Shown here piece after piece: positions 7,741 through 17,402 of a stretch of 64,000 nt of DNA (the first letter of the stretch is position 1; each line of letters opens with the position of its first letter). The DNA comes from an uncultured Alistipes sp. GTDB taxonomy: Bacteria > Bacteroidota > Bacteroidia > Bacteroidales > Rikenellaceae. The stretch spans positions 40,985 to 104,984 of the forward strand of contig CANBCZ010000006.1 in the NCBI GenBank assembly GCA_947367255.1, read 5' to 3'. Position numbers and translations under genes: made by a program. The notes under the pieces were generated by a model. That model had not been told where the DNA came from. It ran no database searches and saw only the letters and a list, made by a program, of their open reading frames with translations.

Positions 7741-9393
7741 ATGGAATTTATTGGGGAAATGCTCTTTGGTGGGGGCATTGCACACTCGATATTTATTTTT
7801 GCGGCGGTGATTGCTATCGGTACGCTGCTCAGTAAGATTCGCATTGGGAGCATCTCGCTCGGTTCGACATGGGTGCTCTTTGCGGGTATTGCTGTGAGTC
7901 ACTTCGGAATGGTTGTAGACGGGGATATGCTCGCCTTTGCGCGCGATTTTGGTCTGACGTTATTTGTCTTTTCGATTGGATTGCAGATTGGACCGGGATT
8001 CTTCTCGTCGCTGCGTCAGGGTGGCGTAAGGCAGATGTTCCTCGCCGTGCTTGTTATGCTTTTGGGTGTCGTTGTTACCTACGCCATAACTGCTGTGACA
8101 GATACACCTTTGCAGACTATGGTGGGTGTGATGGACGGTGCTGCGGTAAATACACCTGCGATGGGTGCAACACAGCAGGCATATATGGACCTTACGGGGT
8201 TAGAGGACAGTTCTATCCCGATGGCATTTGCCATTGCCTATCCGTTTGGTGTGGTGGCGGTGATTATCGCCTTTTTGATACTCAAACCGCTGCTCAAGGT
8301 GGATCTGAAGGTCGAAAATGAGGCTCTCAAGGCGTTGAGCAACGAGCATAAGTTTGCGGCAAAGTACTCGCTGGAGGTTGTAAATGGTCAGATTGACGGC
8401 AAAAAGGTGAGTGAAATCCGCAATATTATCGCTCGTCAGTTTGTTATCTCCCGCATCTCGCACGATGGCAATAAGGCATTTATAGCCGACTCGGAGAGTG
8501 TCGTGCACCTTGGCGATAAACTCTTCATTGTCAGCGCAGTAGAGGATAAAGAGGCGATACTCGCCTTTTTGGGTCACGAGGTAGATATGCTTGAGCAGGA
8601 GTGGGGAGAGTTTGAGGGTAAACTTGTCTCTCGACGCATTGTCGTTACCCGCTCGAAGATTAACGGTATGAAGTTCTCAGACCTGCGTCTGCGTACGAAG
8701 TACGGTATCAATATTACCCGAGTAAATCGCGCCGGTGTAGACCTTATCCCATATCAGGGTATGGAGTTGCAGTTGGGCGATAAGGTTATGGTTGTCGGCT
8801 CGGAGAGTGCAATAGAACAGGTCGCAGAGCTGCTCGGAAATTCACTCAAGAAACTGCATCAGCCGCATATCTTTACAATCTTCCTCGGTATTGCTCTCGG
8901 TGTATTTGTCGGATCTATTCCGCTTGTAGAGTCACCACAAATCCGCCTCGGACTTGCTGCCGGACCGATGCTTATGGCTATTCTTATCGGTCGCTTCGGT
9001 ACACATTGGCACCTTATTACATATACAACAGTCAGCGCAAACCTTATGCTTCGTGAGGTGGGTCTTGCAATGTTCCTTGCCTCTGTCGGTCTTGCCTCGG
9101 GAGATGGCTTTGTAAATGCTTTGATCTCAGGTGGTTATATATGGATTCTCTACGCCTTGATTATCGCTATCGTGCCGCTTGTTTTGGTTGGTATCTTTGC
9201 CCGAAAGGTATACAAGATGGACTACTATACCCTTATGGGAACACTCGCTGGTAGTATGACAAACCCCATCGCTCTCACTTATGCCAATGGCATTTGCGGC
9301 TCCGATATGCCCGCCATCAGCTATGCGACAGTCTATCCTCTGGTTATGTTTTTGAGAGTGGTTATAGCCCAAACAATGATAATTTTATCGTGA
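7741..9393 (+). CDS. AspT/YidE/YbjL-family putative transporter with TrkA-C domains
   Basis: A 550-residue inner-membrane protein of the aspartate:alanine exchanger-like family. About five N-terminal helices (residues 10-185) and five to six C-terminal helices (375-550) flank two cytosolic RCK/TrkA-C domains (about 195-365; for example LVSRRIVVTRSKINGMK begins the second). The characteristic membrane-repeat motifs GLQIGPGFF and GAAVNTPAMGATQ are present, with a related AGSMTNPIALTYAN in the second half. Substrate is unknown for this subfamily; amino acids or dicarboxylates are possible. The start at 7741 was chosen because the promoter overlaps the earlier ATG. It is monocistronic. Confidence 0.85.
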   Translation: MEFIGEMLFGGGIAHSIFIFAAVIAIGTLLSKIRIGSISLGSTWVLFAGIAVSHFGMVVDGDMLAFARDFGLTLFVFSIGLQIGPGFFSSLRQGGVRQMFLAVLVMLLGVVVTYAITAVTDTPLQTMVGVMDGAAVNTPAMGATQQAYMDLTGLEDSSIPMAFAIAYPFGVVAVIIAFLILKPLLKVDLKVENEALKALSNEHKFAAKYSLEVVNGQIDGKKVSEIRNIIARQFVISRISHDGNKAFIADSESVVHLGDKLFIVSAVEDKEAILAFLGHEVDMLEQEWGEFEGKLVSRRIVVTRSKINGMKFSDLRLRTKYGINITRVNRAGVDLIPYQGMELQLGDKVMVVGSESAIEQVAELLGNSLKKLHQPHIFTIFLGIALGVFVGSIPLVESPQIRLGLAAGPMLMAILIGRFGTHWHLITYTTVSANLMLREVGLAMFLASVGLASGDGFVNALISGGYIWILYALIIAIVPLVLVGIFARKVYKMDYYTLMGTLAGSMTNPIALTYANGICGSDMPAISYATVYPLVMFLRVVIAQTMIILS

Positions 9394-9397
9394 TTTT

Positions 9398-9476
9398 GCC
9401 GTGCAGCAACCTCCTACTTTGCTATATTTATGTGCCTGCCAACTCGGTAGATGCTTACAAGAGTGCGGTGTATTAG
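9398..9476 (+). pseudogene. Remnant of a BspA-type LRR gene 3' end
   Basis: Right after the transporter stop codon, one frame reads IYVPANSVDAYKSAVY followed by TAG. This is the hallmark C-terminal cap of BspA-like LRR_5 proteins (compare IYVPQQSL in the 4701-7388 gene). Just before it, in a different frame, QPPTL matches the preceding part of such caps (compare IPPTIG), indicating a frameshift. No start codon or repeats precede it, so it is a decayed fragment of about 80 bp. Confidence 0.5.
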
Positions 9477-9526
9477 TGATTATAAAATTGTTGGCTACAA
9501 TTTTTAGTACCCCCAATATTAACACA

Positions 9527-9577
9527 AAAGAGGCGTATGTATAGAACAATGTAGTTCTTCCATACGCCTCTTTATTT
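9527..9577. terminator. Bidirectional terminator between the transporter and pot genes
   Basis: AAAGAGGCGTATG (9527-9539) and CATACGCCTCTTT (9561-9573) form a 13-bp stem with an inner AGAAC/GTTCT helix; T-rich or A-rich flanks suit both directions. Confidence 0.8.
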
Positions 9578-9629
9578 ATTCACCCTGTATCTCTGTCAGA
9601 TTTAATTTCAGAGTTTTGCTTATAATAGC

Positions 9630-10943
9630 CTATTTTCTTGGTCTATGCAGGCGGCGGGCGTGACGGCGGCGCTTGTGTATCTTGCGGCGGATACCGAGAA
9701 CAAGCAGTACGAGTAGGGTAGTGCCGATAACGATAAGTACCCACGGTTTAACAACCTCGCCCTTAACTCTTGCCCACATCTCGAGCATCTGCTCTGTACG
9801 GGCACCCGAGTCGTGCATCATTGCACAGCGCTCGATAACTTTGCGGTCGGGATACTGCACAGCGTCAATCTTCACAGACTCTGCTCCGGGACCGAAGAAG
9901 TAGCTTGCATCAATAGCATTTTCGAGCTCGTCGTTAATCTTAGCCTCAAGAACCTCAGGTGTTGCCACAGCACTCACATAGCCGATAGCATCCATATTTT
10001 TGAGGGCTATATCGCTACGACACATAAAGTTGATGAAGTAGCGTGCAGCCTTGACATTCTGCGCGTACTTAGGGATTACCCAGCCGTCAAACCAAGTGTT
10101 GCTACCCTCATCCGGGACATAGTAGTCGAGAGTTACGCCAACGGCTGCTGCCTCCTCGATAGCCCAAACAGCATCACCGCTCCAAGTAAGGTTGATGTAT
10201 GCCTTCTCTTTGGTCATCATCTCCTTACCGAAGTCAGCCTCCCAGCCCGCTACAAGGCGTTTTGCCTGCTTGAGAAATGCCTCTACAAGGGCTATAGACT
10301 CGTCTGAAGAGTCGTACATAACCTCATCTATAGTAACCTCTCCGCGGTCAATAGCGTCGCGCTTGAGATAGACGAGTATAGGTCCGTATACATCGCGGAA
10401 GGCATCCTTGATAAATATCTTCTTGCTGAACTGCTCGTTATGGAGTACAGACCACGAAGATGCCTGCTCTTTGGTGACATACTTAGTGTTGTAGAGCAGA
10501 CCTGTAGTACCCCACATATATCCCACAGCATAGTCATTGGCATTTTTGCCCGAGCCGTCAATCTTGTTGAAGACATCGATGATGTATGGAGAGACATTGC
10601 TGTCGATATAGTTCGGAGTATCTCCAAAATCTTTGTCGATAGGCAGCAGCAGGTCGTTGCGGAGCATTCGCTCGATGATATACTCAGACGGGCAGACAAT
10701 ATCAAAATCCTCCTTGCCTCGCTCAATCTTGGCAAGCATAATCTCGTTGATGTCGAAGAGTTGGTAGATAATCTCCACCTCCTCGCCGGTCTGCTCCTTA
10801 TACCACTGCTGGAACTCGACAAGTACATTCTCGTCGATATAGTCTGCCCAGTTGTAGATTTTGAGTGTGTGCTCTCTGTCGGCAGCAGTTGTAGTGCCGA
10901 TGATGGTAAAGAGAGCTGCTATAAGTGTAAAAAACCTTCTCAT
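9630..10943 (-). CDS. potD: Spermidine/putrescine-binding protein with C-terminal membrane anchor
   Basis: A 437-residue polyamine-binding protein of the PotD/PotF family. The signal peptide ends near TTAA; the mature protein begins with LKIYNWADYIDENVL, the standard start of PotD, and carries the family's WGTTGLLYN segment. Unlike E. coli PotD (about 350 residues, free in the periplasm), it has a C-terminal extension with a hydrophobic helix (about residues 395-415) and a very basic tail rich in Arg/Lys/His, predicting anchoring in the inner membrane. It is the last gene of the operon; its ATG directly abuts the potC stop codon. Confidence 0.9.
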   Translation of the reverse strand: MRRFFTLIAALFTIIGTTTAADREHTLKIYNWADYIDENVLVEFQQWYKEQTGEEVEIIYQLFDINEIMLAKIERGKEDFDIVCPSEYIIERMLRNDLLLPIDKDFGDTPNYIDSNVSPYIIDVFNKIDGSGKNANDYAVGYMWGTTGLLYNTKYVTKEQASSWSVLHNEQFSKKIFIKDAFRDVYGPILVYLKRDAIDRGEVTIDEVMYDSSDESIALVEAFLKQAKRLVAGWEADFGKEMMTKEKAYINLTWSGDAVWAIEEAAAVGVTLDYYVPDEGSNTWFDGWVIPKYAQNVKAARYFINFMCRSDIALKNMDAIGYVSAVATPEVLEAKINDELENAIDASYFFGPGAESVKIDAVQYPDRKVIERCAMMHDSGARTEQMLEMWARVKGEVVKPWVLIVIGTTLLVLLVLGIRRKIHKRRRHARRLHRPRK

Positions 10944-11741
10944 TTAGATATTCTGCTTGCGTTCAGCACGACGTGCGCGAACATTGATAATAATGAGCAG
11001 TATAAGTACTGTTACAAAGATAATTGTCGAAAGCGGACGAAGCTCCGGAGTAAGACCTCCCTTGCGTGCATCGGCATAGATAAAGGTTGAGAGGGTCTCC
11101 AATCCCTCGTTACCCTTTGTGAAGATTGTCACTGCAAAGTCGTCAATCGAGAGGGTAAAGGCGAGTATAAATCCCGAGATCATACCGGGACGAATCTCCG
11201 GAATGATAACTTTGCGCAGCGCTTGAAATGGTGTTGCACCCAAGTCGAGAGCCGCCTCATAGATATTCGGATTCATCTGCTGCAGTCGCGGCATAACGCT
11301 CAGTACCACATACGGAGTGCAGAAGGCGATATGCGCCAAAACAACCGTCATATAACCCTGACTGATGCCCATCGTGATAAAGAGCAGGAAGAGCGAGATA
11401 CCTGTGATAATATCCGGATTGAGCATCGGGATATTATTGAAGAGGGTGATTATCTGACGCTTCTTGCCGCGCATATTGTGAATACCGATAGCGGCAATAG
11501 AGCCCAGAACGGTCGAAACAGCCGCAGCAATAATGGCAATGGTAAATGTATTCTCGATGGCAGATAACAATCCACCGCCCACTCTGCCTGAGAAGAGCGA
11601 GGTGTAGAGCTTTGTCGAGAAACCTGTCCAGTTTCCGAGCACCTTCGCCTCTGTAAAGGAGAAGATACCGATAATGATAATCGGTGCATAGAGCAGCGCA
11701 AGGAGAATCCAGAGATATGTCTGTGCAAAAAACTTCTTCAT
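10944..11741 (-). CDS. potC: Spermidine/putrescine ABC transporter permease PotC
   Basis: A 265-residue inner-membrane permease with six predicted helices. The EAA loop that docks on the ATPase is visible as EAALDLGATPFQAL, followed by PGMISGFILAFTLSIDDFAV, typical of PotC. It overlaps potB by one base, as in tightly coupled operons. With PotB it should form the channel for polyamines supplied by the binding protein encoded next. Confidence 0.92.
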   Translation of the reverse strand: MKKFFAQTYLWILLALLYAPIIIIGIFSFTEAKVLGNWTGFSTKLYTSLFSGRVGGGLLSAIENTFTIAIIAAAVSTVLGSIAAIGIHNMRGKKRQIITLFNNIPMLNPDIITGISLFLLFITMGISQGYMTVVLAHIAFCTPYVVLSVMPRLQQMNPNIYEAALDLGATPFQALRKVIIPEIRPGMISGFILAFTLSIDDFAVTIFTKGNEGLETLSTFIYADARKGGLTPELRPLSTIIFVTVLILLIIINVRARRAERKQNI

Positions 11742-12544
11742 TAGATAATTCCTCCCTCGTTTTGGCTCTGCTCCTCGCTGTCAGAGAAGAGCGAAGTGAT
11801 ACCGATAATCACAAGCATAATGAGTGACAGCGCAGCGCCATAGTTCCACATTCCGTTATTGATATTCTCCTGAATAGTAGTTCCGAAGAGCTTGATGTTG
11901 TTCATTGTGAGCAACTCTGCAATAGCAAAGGTCGAGATTGTCGGCATAAATACCATCATAATACCACTCGTTACGCCCGGCATAGAGAGTGGCACGACAA
12001 CCTTCCAAAATACGATGCTCGGTTTTGCACCCAAGTCCTCGGCAGCCTCGATAAGCGAGTGGTCCATCTTCTGCAGAGTGTTGTAGATCGGATAGATCAT
12101 AAACGGCAGGAAGTTGTAGACCATACCAAAGATCAGCGCACCCTCGCCGAGTGGAAGGTGGACAAAGTCAAAGAGTGCAACTGTTGCCAGTGTACGCACA
12201 AGGATATTGATCCACATCGGCAGAATAAAGAGCATAACGGTAGTCTGTGAGCGATTGAGGTTTTTGTTGCTCAATATATACGCTGCAGGATATCCGAGCA
12301 GTATGCATAGAAATGTTGTCACAAGGGCGATACCTATAGAGTAGACAAAGGTATTTACCGCCTCGGGCTGTGTGACGAACTTCTCGAAGTTTATAAGCGA
12401 GAACTCTCCCTGATTGGTTGTAAAGGAGAAGATTACAATCAACACGAGTGGCAACGCGACAAACATACCCAGAAATAGGGTATACGGTATAGCCCAGGAG
12501 GAGCGACGCGAGAGAAAGGTAAATATGTTACGTATAAATTTCAT
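11741..12544 (-). CDS. potB: Spermidine/putrescine ABC transporter permease PotB
   Basis: A 267-residue permease with six predicted membrane helices and the EAA-type motif EAAEDLGAKPSIVFWKV. It pairs with PotC in the membrane complex driven by PotA. The gene starts 3 nt after the potA stop codon, consistent with one transcript. Confidence 0.92.
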   Translation of the reverse strand: MKFIRNIFTFLSRRSSWAIPYTLFLGMFVALPLVLIVIFSFTTNQGEFSLINFEKFVTQPEAVNTFVYSIGIALVTTFLCILLGYPAAYILSNKNLNRSQTTVMLFILPMWINILVRTLATVALFDFVHLPLGEGALIFGMVYNFLPFMIYPIYNTLQKMDHSLIEAAEDLGAKPSIVFWKVVVPLSMPGVTSGIMMVFMPTISTFAIAELLTMNNIKLFGTTIQENINNGMWNYGAALSLIMLVIIGITSLFSDSEEQSQNEGGII

Positions 12545-12547
12545 CGA

Positions 12548-13930
12548 CTAAACGCGCTTAGAGATGTGTAAATCGGAGATGTTTACAGAGATGCCGACAA
12601 TATCGCCCTTGTCCCAGATGTCGTTTGTATCGACATAGACCTTCTCGCCGCTGTCGGTAAGTACTGTAAGGTGGTAGTGATTGCCCTTGTAGAGGATAAA
12701 CTCGACCTCGCCAATAACTGTTCCGTCCTCTTTGTTATCCATAAGCTCCACGCACTCGAAATTGACAGTTGCATAGATGTTGTCGCCCTCCTGCAGACCG
12801 CAATCAGCGCACTGGAACTGACCGCCCAAAATCTCAACATCGGTAGAGGATATCATCTTACCCTCAAAGATGTTACAGGTGCGCTCCTTCTGCATAACGT
12901 GGATATCCGACGGCTTGATAAACATACCGACGGTGCTGCCTACCTCAAAGGCGTTGTAGTCCTGAAGCATCAACTCGTAGCCATTGTCGGTCTCGACAAA
13001 CATCTCGTAGTGTACGCCCTTGAAGATGCAAGACTTGACAACTCCCGTGAACTTCGCATTCTCTGTATTGGCAATGATATAGATATCCTCCGGACGAACA
13101 ACCACATCTACAGGTGTGTTGTGACCAAAACCCTCGTCTACACACTCGAATGTGTGACCGATAAACTCGACCTCGCGATCCTTGATCATAGTACCATTGA
13201 GAATGTTACTCTCGCCGATAAAGTCTGCCACAAATGAGTTTACAGGCTCGTTGTAAATATCAATAGGGGTGCCAATCTGCTGAATCTTACCGTCGCTCAT
13301 AACCACAACAGTATCGGAGAGGGTCAGAGCCTCCTCCTGATCGTGGGTGACATAGATAAAGGTGATACCCAACTCTTGGTGCATCTGCTTGAGCTCCATC
13401 TGCATATCCTTACGCATCTTAAGGTCAAGTGCAGCCAAAGGCTCGTCGAGAAGCAGCACCTTCGGACGGTTTACAATAGCGCGCGCAATGGCAACACGCT
13501 GCTGCTGACCTCCGGAGAGCGAATTGACGTCACGATCCTCATAGTCGGTCATACTCACCATTTTGAGAGCCTTGCGTATGCGGGTCTCAATCTCTGATGA
13601 CTGCACCTTGTTCAGCTTAAGACCGAAGGCGATGTTGTCATATACATTCAGATGTGGAAAGAGTGCATAACGCTGGAAAACGGTATTGAGCGGACGACGG
13701 TGTGGCGGCACATTCGAAATATCGCTGCCCTCCATAAGGATCACTCCCGAGTCCGGCTTGAGAAAACCTGCAATCATTCGGAGCAGGGTAGTCTTACCGC
13801 AGCCCGAAGGACCGAGGAGCGTGATAAACTCGCCACGGCGGATAGAGAGGTTTATGTCATCAAGAACAACCTTATCTCCGAAAGCCTTGGAGAGGTGCTC
13901 AATTTTAATGATAGAGTCGTTGCCTGTCAT
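12548..13930 (-). CDS. potA: Spermidine/putrescine ABC transporter ATPase PotA
   Basis: A 460-residue ATPase that powers polyamine import. Walker A is GPSGCGKT (residues 40-47), the signature LSGGQ lies at 138-142, Walker B VLLLDEP at about 158-164 and the switch His at 196 in THDQEEA. The C-terminal part (about 240-460) holds TOBE-type regulatory domains and is longer than in E. coli PotA (378 residues), with what looks like a duplicated TOBE segment (two similar EFIxxxxHY stretches). Four nt separate it from the upstream outer-membrane gene. Confidence 0.92.
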   Translation of the reverse strand: MTGNDSIIKIEHLSKAFGDKVVLDDINLSIRRGEFITLLGPSGCGKTTLLRMIAGFLKPDSGVILMEGSDISNVPPHRRPLNTVFQRYALFPHLNVYDNIAFGLKLNKVQSSEIETRIRKALKMVSMTDYEDRDVNSLSGGQQQRVAIARAIVNRPKVLLLDEPLAALDLKMRKDMQMELKQMHQELGITFIYVTHDQEEALTLSDTVVVMSDGKIQQIGTPIDIYNEPVNSFVADFIGESNILNGTMIKDREVEFIGHTFECVDEGFGHNTPVDVVVRPEDIYIIANTENAKFTGVVKSCIFKGVHYEMFVETDNGYELMLQDYNAFEVGSTVGMFIKPSDIHVMQKERTCNIFEGKMISSTDVEILGGQFQCADCGLQEGDNIYATVNFECVELMDNKEDGTVIGEVEFILYKGNHYHLTVLTDSGEKVYVDTNDIWDKGDIVGISVNISDLHISKRV

Positions 13931-13934
13931 CTTA

Positions 13935-15002
13935 TTATCTGTGTTTGCGAATGGTGTTTGTTAAATCGAAGTGGTATGTTGCTCCAAAGCTCATAGCCAG
14001 CGAGTTGGAGTAGTTATTTGAACTGATGACTGCGTGTAGTCGCAGCGCATCGCTATTTCGGAGAGGGTAGTAGTTTACACCTGCGCCATAGAAGGCGTAG
14101 TTACCTCCGCAGAGTGAAACATCTGTAGGGATAAAACCAAAATCATCCTCCCAACCGAAGATGTCGATGCCTGAGAAATATTCGTAGCCGCCCTTTGCGA
14201 AGAGCTCGACTTTATCCTTAAAGGTATAACCTACTTTGCAGACTGCAAGAGCCTCGTGATTATCGCCGTCATACTTGAGATGGCGGTACATAGCATCAAA
14301 CTCAACGGAGAGGTTGTCAAAGAAGAAACCGTTGCCAAGACCTAATGTCTTAACAAATACTCCGCGCTCATATTCGATAAGGTTTGCTGACCATATTGGG
14401 GCAAAGCATCCATATTCGCCGCTCCACTTAAGCGAGTAACAGAATAGTTTGCTGGCAAATGGTCGCTCTCCGAATGGAGAAGAGGCAAAATGAAAGGCAA
14501 GAGTAGAGCTCTCGTCAGAGAAGCAGTACTCGACCTTGCCACCCCATTGATAGGTCATAGATTTGTTCCAAAACGATGAACAGACCTCGGCGTGCTGGTC
14601 GATATCTGCATAGTCGATTTCGTAGTTTCCATAGAGGATTGACTCCTTGCCGAGCGTGAAGGTAAAGCCACCTATATTATAGCTAATGGTGAGCCAATCG
14701 ATAAAGTCGGCCTCGTCGCTACGGAATGGATCTCGGTAGAGCGCACCGGGAGTGGTAGAGAGCCAGTGGTTGCTCATAGAGTAGGAGAAATGCTCTCCGA
14801 TAGTTCCGTCTAAGAATGTGTAAAGGGAAGTGGCGCCGAAGTCAGAGCCATAGTAACCACCCTCACTCAAGCCGATGTGAGGATTAACTTCGATACGAGG
14901 CGAGATGATCAGCGTCGGAATATTGTCTGATGTCTTAGCCTCTTGAGAGTAAGTACAAAAGTAGCATAGCAGAGCTACTGTCAGAACAAGTATTTTTTTC
15001 AT
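13935..15002 (-). CDS. Outer-membrane beta-barrel protein leading the pot operon
   Basis: A 355-residue protein with a signal peptide (cleavage near TYSQ) and alternating hydrophobic strands rich in Tyr, Phe, Trp and Gly, ending in [10 protein letters not shown] before a short basic tail. This is a porin-like barrel, without plug domain. It lies only 4 nt upstream of potA and TATATTTG (15042-15035) precedes it, so it is the first gene of the pot operon. That context suggests a channel letting polyamines across the outer membrane, which is inference; the family itself is uncharacterised to me. Confidence 0.7.
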   Translation of the reverse strand: MKKILVLTVALLCYFCTYSQEAKTSDNIPTLIISPRIEVNPHIGLSEGGYYGSDFGATSLYTFLDGTIGEHFSYSMSNHWLSTTPGALYRDPFRSDEADFIDWLTISYNIGGFTFTLGKESILYGNYEIDYADIDQHAEVCSSFWNKSMTYQWGGKVEYCFSDESSTLAFHFASSPFGERPFASKLFCYSLKWSGEYGCFAPIWSANLIEYERGVFVKTLGLGNGFFFDNLSVEFDAMYRHLKYDGDNHEALAVCKVGYTFKDKVELFAKGGYEYFSGIDIFGWEDDFGFIPTDVSLCGGNYAFYGAGVNYYPLRNSDALRLHAVISSNNYSNSLAMSFGATYHFDLTNTIRKHR

Positions 15003-15112
15003 TTCCCATAAAATATAAAGAATGGTTCGAGGTGCAAATATAACAAAAAATCTGACATACTTGCATAAATGGGGTCAAATACGCACATTTTTATCACTAT
15101 AAGTCGCAATTG

Positions 15113-15143
15113 TTGGGATAAAATATATTTTTAATTATCTTTG
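15113..15143 (+). promoter_or_regulatory. Promoter of the DUF4199-GT2-DUF4293 operon
   Basis: TTG (15113-15115), exactly 20 nt, then TATCTTTG (15136-15143); the start codon follows 20 nt later at 15164. Confidence 0.75.
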
Positions 15144-15163
15144 TGAGTCAAAATTTTTGAAAA

Positions 15164-15754
15164 ATGAAACAAAATCTCTATTTGAATACCCTTCTTAACG
15201 GAGGTGCAATTCTCGGTCTTGTGATGCTCTGTTCGCATATTTTTGAGCAGTGTGCTGTTGTCTATGGCGGCAGTATGGTATGGTTCTCGATTATGGGTTT
15301 TGAGATGGTCGCAGCAGCGGCTCTCTATATCTGGATGCTCTACCGCTTTACAAAGAACTACTCACTCTCTGTTATGGAGGCTCAGAGTGGTATCAAGATG
15401 TTTAGCTACGGTCGAGGATTGTCGTGCGTAGTGTCATTATCGACTCTCGCGGGAGTTATCGTGGGTCTGGGTCGCTACATTATGCACCACTTTGTTATCG
15501 GTCATCAGACATACCTCAAGGCTATGGTAACATCTATGCAGACTGCACTCAGTTCAAGCCCTGATAGCTCAAGCATTATGAGTGCCTATGAGCCTATGCT
15601 CAAGCAGATGATGACACAGCCTGAGCTGGGAGTGCTTGCTACAATCTTCTCGTCTGTATGGAGTTATATGTTGTGGGGTACTCTTGTAGGACTTATCATT
15701 GCGGCAAAGGTTAAGCATGAGCCAAATTTGTTTGACAATAAAACGGAGGAGTAA
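15164..15754 (+). CDS. DUF4199 membrane protein
   Basis: A 196-residue protein with four predicted membrane helices (around residues 10-30, 40-60, 80-105 and 160-180), matching the DUF4199 family, which in Bacteroidetes commonly lies directly before a family 2 glycosyltransferase. It overlaps the next gene by one base, so they are translationally coupled and may act together in glycosylating a membrane-embedded carrier. No catalytic motif is visible. Confidence 0.8.
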   Translation: MKQNLYLNTLLNGGAILGLVMLCSHIFEQCAVVYGGSMVWFSIMGFEMVAAAALYIWMLYRFTKNYSLSVMEAQSGIKMFSYGRGLSCVVSLSTLAGVIVGLGRYIMHHFVIGHQTYLKAMVTSMQTALSSSPDSSSIMSAYEPMLKQMMTQPELGVLATIFSSVWSYMLWGTLVGLIIAAKVKHEPNLFDNKTEE

Positions 15755-16716
15755 TGGCTACAAAGTTGGATATATCGGTTGTCGTTCCGCTTTACAACGA
15801 GCGTGAGTCTCTACCTGAACTTATGGCGTGGATTGACCGCGTCTGTACTGCCGAAAAGCTGTCGTATGAGGTAATAATGGTCGATGACGGCTCGAATGAC
15901 GGCTCTTGGAAGGTAGTAGAACAGCTTAAAGGTGAGTATGGCGATAAGTTGCACGCAATACACTTTATGCGCAACTATGGCAAGAGTGCGGCACTTTATT
16001 GCGGTTTTGAGGCTGCAGAGGGCGAGGTTGTCTTTACAATGGATGCCGACCTTCAGGATTCGCCTGACGAGATACCTGCTATGCGTCGTATGGTTGTAGA
16101 GGAGGGGTATGACCTTGTATCAGGTTGGAAGCGTAAGCGTTATGATCCGCTGGGTAAGCGCCTTCCGAGTAAGTTCTTCAACTGGACTGCTCGCACAGTT
16201 TCGGGCATTAAGCTGCACGACTTCAACTGCGGACTCAAGTGCTACCGTAAGAGTGTCGTAAAGTCTATAGAGGTCTATGGCGAGATGCACCGTTATATCC
16301 CAATTCTTGCGAAATATGCAGGCTTTAAGCGCATAGGGGAGAAGGAGGTACACCATCAGGCGCGTAAATATGGTGTGTCAAAGTTCGGTATGGAGCGAAT
16401 GATTAAGGGTTATCTTGACCTTATCTCTGTGACCTTTATGTCGCACTTTGGTCGCTCTCCGATGTACTTCTTTGGCGGACTTGGTACGCTGATGTTTATC
16501 CTCGGTGGCTTTACGACTTGCTGGATTATCGGTAGCAAAATCTATAAACAGGTTATGGATTTACCACTGCGTGCAGTAGCCGATCAGCCGCTCTTCTATC
16601 TCGCTATTCTTGCGATTATTTTGGGCGTACAGCTCTTCCTCGCAGGATTTTTGGGCGAGCTTATCAATCGTAATTCAAGTGACAGAAACAGATATTTAAC
16701 AGATAAAAGATTGTAA
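15754..16716 (+). CDS. Family 2 glycosyltransferase, DPM1/ArnC-like
   Basis: A 320-residue GT-A enzyme. The nucleotide-sugar site shows VVVPLYNE (9-16), the DDG motif (44-46) and the metal-binding DADLQDSPDEIP (97-108), as in polyprenyl-phosphate sugar transferases. Two C-terminal helices (about 235-260 and 275-300) anchor it in the inner membrane. It likely moves a sugar from a nucleotide donor to a polyprenyl phosphate; which sugar is unknown. It sits between DUF4199 and DUF4293 genes, a common Bacteroidetes arrangement. Confidence 0.87.
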   Translation: MATKLDISVVVPLYNERESLPELMAWIDRVCTAEKLSYEVIMVDDGSNDGSWKVVEQLKGEYGDKLHAIHFMRNYGKSAALYCGFEAAEGEVVFTMDADLQDSPDEIPAMRRMVVEEGYDLVSGWKRKRYDPLGKRLPSKFFNWTARTVSGIKLHDFNCGLKCYRKSVVKSIEVYGEMHRYIPILAKYAGFKRIGEKEVHHQARKYGVSKFGMERMIKGYLDLISVTFMSHFGRSPMYFFGGLGTLMFILGGFTTCWIIGSKIYKQVMDLPLRAVADQPLFYLAILAIILGVQLFLAGFLGELINRNSSDRNRYLTDKRL

Positions 16717-16719
16717 ATT

Positions 16720-17193
16720 ATGTTACAGAGAATACAGACACTCTATTTGATGGCAGTTACACTTCTGATGGTTGTAACGCTTATCTTTCCGCTTGTTTTT
16801 ATTGCTGTAGACGGACAGCAGGTAAACCTCTCGGCTTTTGCTATCTCTGACGCCGAGGGTGTTCTGTCACACGCCTCTGCTTGGCTGGGTGGTGTGCTTG
16901 CACTTGCAACACTGCTGCCGTTTGTGACAATTTTCCTCTACAAGAACCGCCCATTGCAGATTCGTCTCTGTGGTGTGGAGTGCGTGCTGCTTATCGGTGC
17001 TGTGGCACTTGTAGGTGCATTTACCTATGTAGTTTGCAACAATATCTTTACGGAGTTCGATATTACTTGGTCGAATATCGTCTTTAGATTTGGCGTGCTG
17101 ATGCCGATAGTGTCGGTGGTGCTGACAGTGTTGGCTATGCGAGCAATACTCAGGGATGAGCTACTCGTTCGCTCGCTCGATAGAATAAGATAA
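16720..17193 (+). CDS. DUF4293 membrane protein
   Basis: A 157-residue protein with four predicted membrane helices. The start MLQRIQTLYLMAVTLLM is the typical DUF4293 opening. It begins 3 nt after the glycosyltransferase stop codon and is followed by a terminator, so it closes the operon. Function unknown. Confidence 0.8.
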   Translation: MLQRIQTLYLMAVTLLMVVTLIFPLVFIAVDGQQVNLSAFAISDAEGVLSHASAWLGGVLALATLLPFVTIFLYKNRPLQIRLCGVECVLLIGAVALVGAFTYVVCNNIFTEFDITWSNIVFRFGVLMPIVSVVLTVLAMRAILRDELLVRSLDRIR

Positions 17194-17222
17194 AAAACTG
17201 CCTAACAAGGCTACTGCTTCCA

Positions 17223-17268
17223 AAAAAAGAGAGTGTGTTCTAAAGGCTTGTTGGACACACTCTTTTTG
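17223..17268 (+). terminator. Terminator after the DUF4293 gene
   Basis: AGAGTGTGT and ACACACTCT form a stem around an 18-base loop, followed by five T residues; the reverse orientation also ends in a T run. Confidence 0.7.
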
Positions 17269-17300
17269 TATAAGTCAAGGGCTGAATATCAAATAAAAAA

Positions 17301-17397
17301 GGGTAAGCTCCTTATATCGCACCGCTACAACCGCATACCCTTGCTCAATTCCTTGCCTGGGGGAGTTCTGCAGGAGCTGGTCGTATAAGACTTACCC
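17301..17397 (-). ncRNA. ffs: Signal recognition particle RNA, bacterial small type (4.5S)
   Basis: The minus strand folds end to end from GGGTAAG to CTTACCC and carries the conserved SRP apical domain: GAACTCCCCCAGGC, then AAGGAAT at the loop, GAGCAAGGGTA and GCGGT. This is the Ffh-binding hairpin with its asymmetric and symmetric internal loops. A strong promoter precedes it and TTTTTTATTT follows the last helix as terminator. The partner gene ffh is in this same window at 39.4-40.7 kb. Confidence 0.92.
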
Positions 17398-17402
17398 GGG
17401 CA

